Assembly (NCBI GenBank): GCA_021808875.1
Contig: JAKBAU010000176.1
Span: forward strand, 1-7,564
From: Pseudomonadota bacterium
GTDB lineage: Bacteria > Pseudomonadota > Alphaproteobacteria > Micropepsales > Micropepsaceae
Reading direction: 5' to 3'
DNA: 7,564 nucleotides
Shown: positions 5,748-7,564 of the stretch, in pieces
How the letters are laid out: every line of letters begins with the position of its first letter
Numbering within the stretch: the first letter of the stretch is position 1
Translations under genes and position numbers: made by a program
Notes under the pieces: generated by a model
The model's input: only the letters and a program-made list of their open reading frames with translations
Told to the model about the DNA's origin: nothing
Databases searched by the model: none

Positions 5748-6978
5748 CGGGCACGGCGGAGCGTTCGATGCGCAGCTGCGTATCGAGCCACGTACAACCG
5801 ACGAAGTCGGGGTTGTTGCCATGGACGACGTGGAAGATGATGCCGCCATCACGCCACTCGTAGTTGGTATCGAGATGCGAATCGAAACGCGATAGCGAGA
5901 AAGCGATGGAGTAGTGACCCTTGCCGAGATTCATCGGAAAGCTGAACTCGTAGACAACCTCGTCGCTGGCGGCGAGATTCTCGAGCGCCTGATCGAGACG
6001 GTGGGTGTTGATGCCATAGATCGCCTGCCCGAGACGGTCCTTGATCATGAAGCCGAGGATGAGGCGCGGTACGTCCTGCCTGACGTCGACGGTGACACGC
6101 AGGCGCACCGGCTCGCCGACCTTCAACACCTCGGACGCCTGTCCCTGAGCATTGAGCAGGACGACGCTGCGGATGCTGGCCTCGCCACTGCCGGAGATCG
6201 TCTGCACCTGCCCGGAGGCGCCCACTTCCTGGCGGATGAGGTGCTGCTCGCGCTCGGCGAGCAGGGCATTGTAGAAGTCCATGACCTCCTCCGGCCGCCC
6301 GGCGCGCAGAACGCAGCCACCATCGAGCAGGAGGACACGATCACAGAGCGCCTGGATAGCGTTGCGATCATGCGAGACGATGAGCAGGGTGCTGCCCTGC
6401 TCGCGAAACTCGCGGATACGCTTGAAGCTCTTGTGCTGAAAATAGGCATCACCGACCGACAGGGCCTCATCGACGATGAGGATGGCGGGCCGGCGCGCCG
6501 TCGCGACGCTGAAGGCGAGGCGCATCTGCATGCCGCTGGAATAGACGCGTAGGGGTTGATCGATGTACTCGCCGATCTCGGCGAACGCTTCGATGGCCGG
6601 CATCAGTTCGCTGATCTCGGCACGCGACAGGCCGCGCAGCTGGCCGGCCATGTAGACGTTCTGGCGGCCGGTGAAGTCCTGATGAAAGCCCATGCCGAGC
6701 TCGAGCAGAGCGGCGACGTCGCCGTCGACATGGATACGCCCCTCGCTCGGCAAGGTGGTCCCGGCGATCATCTTGAGCAAGGTGCTCTTGCCGGCGCCGT
6801 TGACGCCGACCAGACCCACCGTCTCACCCGGCTGGATCACCAGATCGGCGTGACGCAGCACCCAGTGTGGCGTATGCCGCGGCTTGGCGAAAGGCAGCAG
6901 CCACTCGAGTAGACGTGCGAAGTGGCTGTCATAGTGTTTGTAGGCCTTGCCCACGTTCTCGACGACGACGCTTCCCAT
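5737..6978 (-). CDS. wzt: Polysaccharide/O-antigen ABC exporter ATP-binding protein with C-terminal glycan-binding domain (Wzt-like)
   Basis: The cytoplasmic ATPase that powers export of a lipid-linked polysaccharide across the inner membrane, paired with the permease encoded just upstream. It has 413 residues. Walker A is GVNGAGKST (58-66), the Q-loop Gln is at 100, the signature YSSGMQ is near 146-151, Walker B is ILIVDEA (166-172) and the switch His is in SHD (203). After the ATPase, from about residue 265 to 405, comes a beta-rich extension of the Wzt C-terminal type, which in characterised O-antigen systems binds the capped end of the finished glycan before export. Its presence separates this protein from KpsT/TagH-like ATPases without the extension. 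The ATG shares one base with the permease stop (TGATG), so translation is coupled; a GTG directly before it at 6981 is the alternative start. The glycan itself is unknown. Teichoic-acid-type export is less likely. Confidence 0.92.
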   Translation of the reverse strand: MGSVVVENVGKAYKHYDSHFARLLEWLLPFAKPRHTPHWVLRHADLVIQPGETVGLVGVNGAGKSTLLKMIAGTTLPSEGRIHVDGDVAALLELGMGFHQDFTGRQNVYMAGQLRGLSRAEISELMPAIEAFAEIGEYIDQPLRVYSSGMQMRLAFSVATARRPAILIVDEALSVGDAYFQHKSFKRIREFREQGSTLLIVSHDRNAIQALCDRVLLLDGGCVLRAGRPEEVMDFYNALLAEREQHLIRQEVGASGQVQTISGSGEASIRSVVLLNAQGQASEVLKVGEPVRLRVTVDVRQDVPRLILGFMIKDRLGQAIYGINTHRLDQALENLAASDEVVYEFSFPMNLGKGHYSIAFSLSRFDSHLDTNYEWRDGGIIFHVVHGNNPDFVGCTWLDTQLRIERSAVPAST

Positions 6979-7564
6979 CACAGTTCATCCACGATTTCGC
7001 CAGCCTTACTGCGGAATAGCCGCAAGGCGAGCAGAGCAAAGACCAGCGCCAGCAGGCCAGGATAGAGCAGATCACCCCAGACTGGCGCACGATCGAAGAG
7101 ATAGATGTTCTGCATGCTCTGGATCAGAGCGGTCATCGGATTGTAGGCCACCCAGGCCTTGACCCGGACGGAAAGGATGCTCATCGGATAGACGACGGGC
7201 GTGAACCAGAACCAGAACTGCAGCACAATGTTGAGCAATTGGCCGACATCACGAAAAAATACGTGCAGAACGCCGAGCAAGATGCCGAGACCGCAGGCCA
7301 TGACGATGACCAGGAGGACCAGCAGGGGGGTGTACAGGATCGCCTTGCCTGGCAAAGAGTGAGTGACCAGAAGAAAGAGCAAAAACAGCAGGAAGATGAT
7401 GGCGAAATTGACCAGGGCGTTGAGGGTGACGATGATCGGCAGGCATATCTTGGGAAAATTGAGCTTCTTGATCAGATTGGCGTGGGCGAGAAAGACCGTC
7501 TGACAGCGGGTGACGATCTCCACGAACAGACCCCAGAGCACGACGCCGGCGCACAGATAGATGC
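6978..7564 (-). CDS. wzm: Polysaccharide/O-antigen ABC exporter permease (Wzm-like), N-terminus beyond window
   Basis: The inner-membrane channel subunit of an ABC-2 type polysaccharide exporter. About 195 C-terminal residues are visible; family members usually have 255-270, so perhaps 60-75 are missing upstream of the window. The frame continues to the right edge as IYLCAGVVLWGLFVEIV, which is family-like, so the GTG at 7541 is an internal codon and not the start. Hydrophobic segments follow: ICLPIIVTLNALVNF through LLFLLV, a long pair across LLVLLVIVMACGLGILLGV, the LQFWFWFTPVVYP segment typical of the family, and a last helix DLLYPGLLALVFALLALRLF. The HVFFRDVGQLLNI stretch between segments is also typical. 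The stop overlaps the ATG of the ATPase gene by one base, the usual wzm-wzt arrangement. It belongs to a surface polysaccharide locus whose other genes lie to the right. Confidence 0.9.
   Translation of the reverse strand, partial: IYLCAGVVLWGLFVEIVTRCQTVFLAHANLIKKLNFPKICLPIIVTLNALVNFAIIFLLFLLFLLVTHSLPGKAILYTPLLVLLVIVMACGLGILLGVLHVFFRDVGQLLNIVLQFWFWFTPVVYPMSILSVRVKAWVAYNPMTALIQSMQNIYLFDRAPVWGDLLYPGLLALVFALLALRLFRSKAGEIVDEL

Noticed and set aside
5543..5863. Small plus-strand gene in the spacer after 5543
   Set aside because: The frame begins in the spacer but more than a third of it is antisense to the ATPase gene; there is no convincing ribosome site and no recognisable family.
5914..6912. 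Plus-strand open frames opposite the exporter ATPase
   Set aside because: They are antisense to an ATPase with intact Walker A, signature and Walker B motifs, and show no features of their own.
7249..7541. GTG at 7541 as the permease start
   Set aside because: The frame stays open to the right edge and the upstream residues continue a family-typical membrane segment, so the gene is truncated by the window rather than starting there.

Overview
The window reads as a stretch of a GC-rich bacterial chromosome, most likely from a proteobacterium and probably a gammaproteobacterium. That guess rests on the high GC content, the AraC regulator with an arabinose-binding-type N-terminal domain, and an O-antigen type ABC exporter. 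No rRNA, tRNA or marker gene is present to fix the taxon. I see no mobile elements, CRISPR arrays or RNA genes. Nearly all of the sequence is coding, and five of the seven genes were confirmed by recognisable motifs on the minus strand or the plus strand as noted below.

Left region (1-2723): a secreted CocE/NonD-type serine hydrolase lies on the minus strand and runs off the left edge, so its 3' end is missing. It is divergent from an AraC-family regulator on the plus strand. The 182-base spacer holds a plausible promoter for the hydrolase, with a perfect 13-bp inverted repeat sitting between its -35 and -10 boxes. The simplest reading is a regulator next to the gene it controls.

Middle region (2693-5477): three tightly spaced minus-strand genes form a likely operon, transcribed in the order beta-hydroxyacid dehydrogenase, TauE/SafE-type permease, WYL-domain regulator. 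The regulator gene runs tail-to-tail into the AraC gene, and the two overlap by 31 bases. An NAD-dependent hydroxyacid dehydrogenase, an anion exporter of the sulfite/sulfonate type and a ligand-sensing regulator together suggest a small self-regulated unit for a C3/C4 hydroxyacid or a sulfonated analogue. The substrate cannot be read from sequence.

Spacer 5478-5736: the only long non-coding stretch. It carries a candidate promoter for the dehydrogenase operon, an imperfect dyad upstream of it, and several GC-rich stem-loops just after the ABC transporter gene.

Right region (5737-7564): the two components of a Wzm/Wzt-type polysaccharide exporter on the minus strand. The permease is cut by the right edge and lacks its N-terminus. 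The ATPase is complete and has the extra C-terminal domain of Wzt proteins that recognise the finished O-antigen or similar glycan. The two genes overlap by one base. This is the downstream end of a surface-polysaccharide locus that continues outside the window.

I found no convincing new molecular system. The most interesting items are the dehydrogenase-exporter-WYL operon and the operator-like repeat in the hydrolase promoter.
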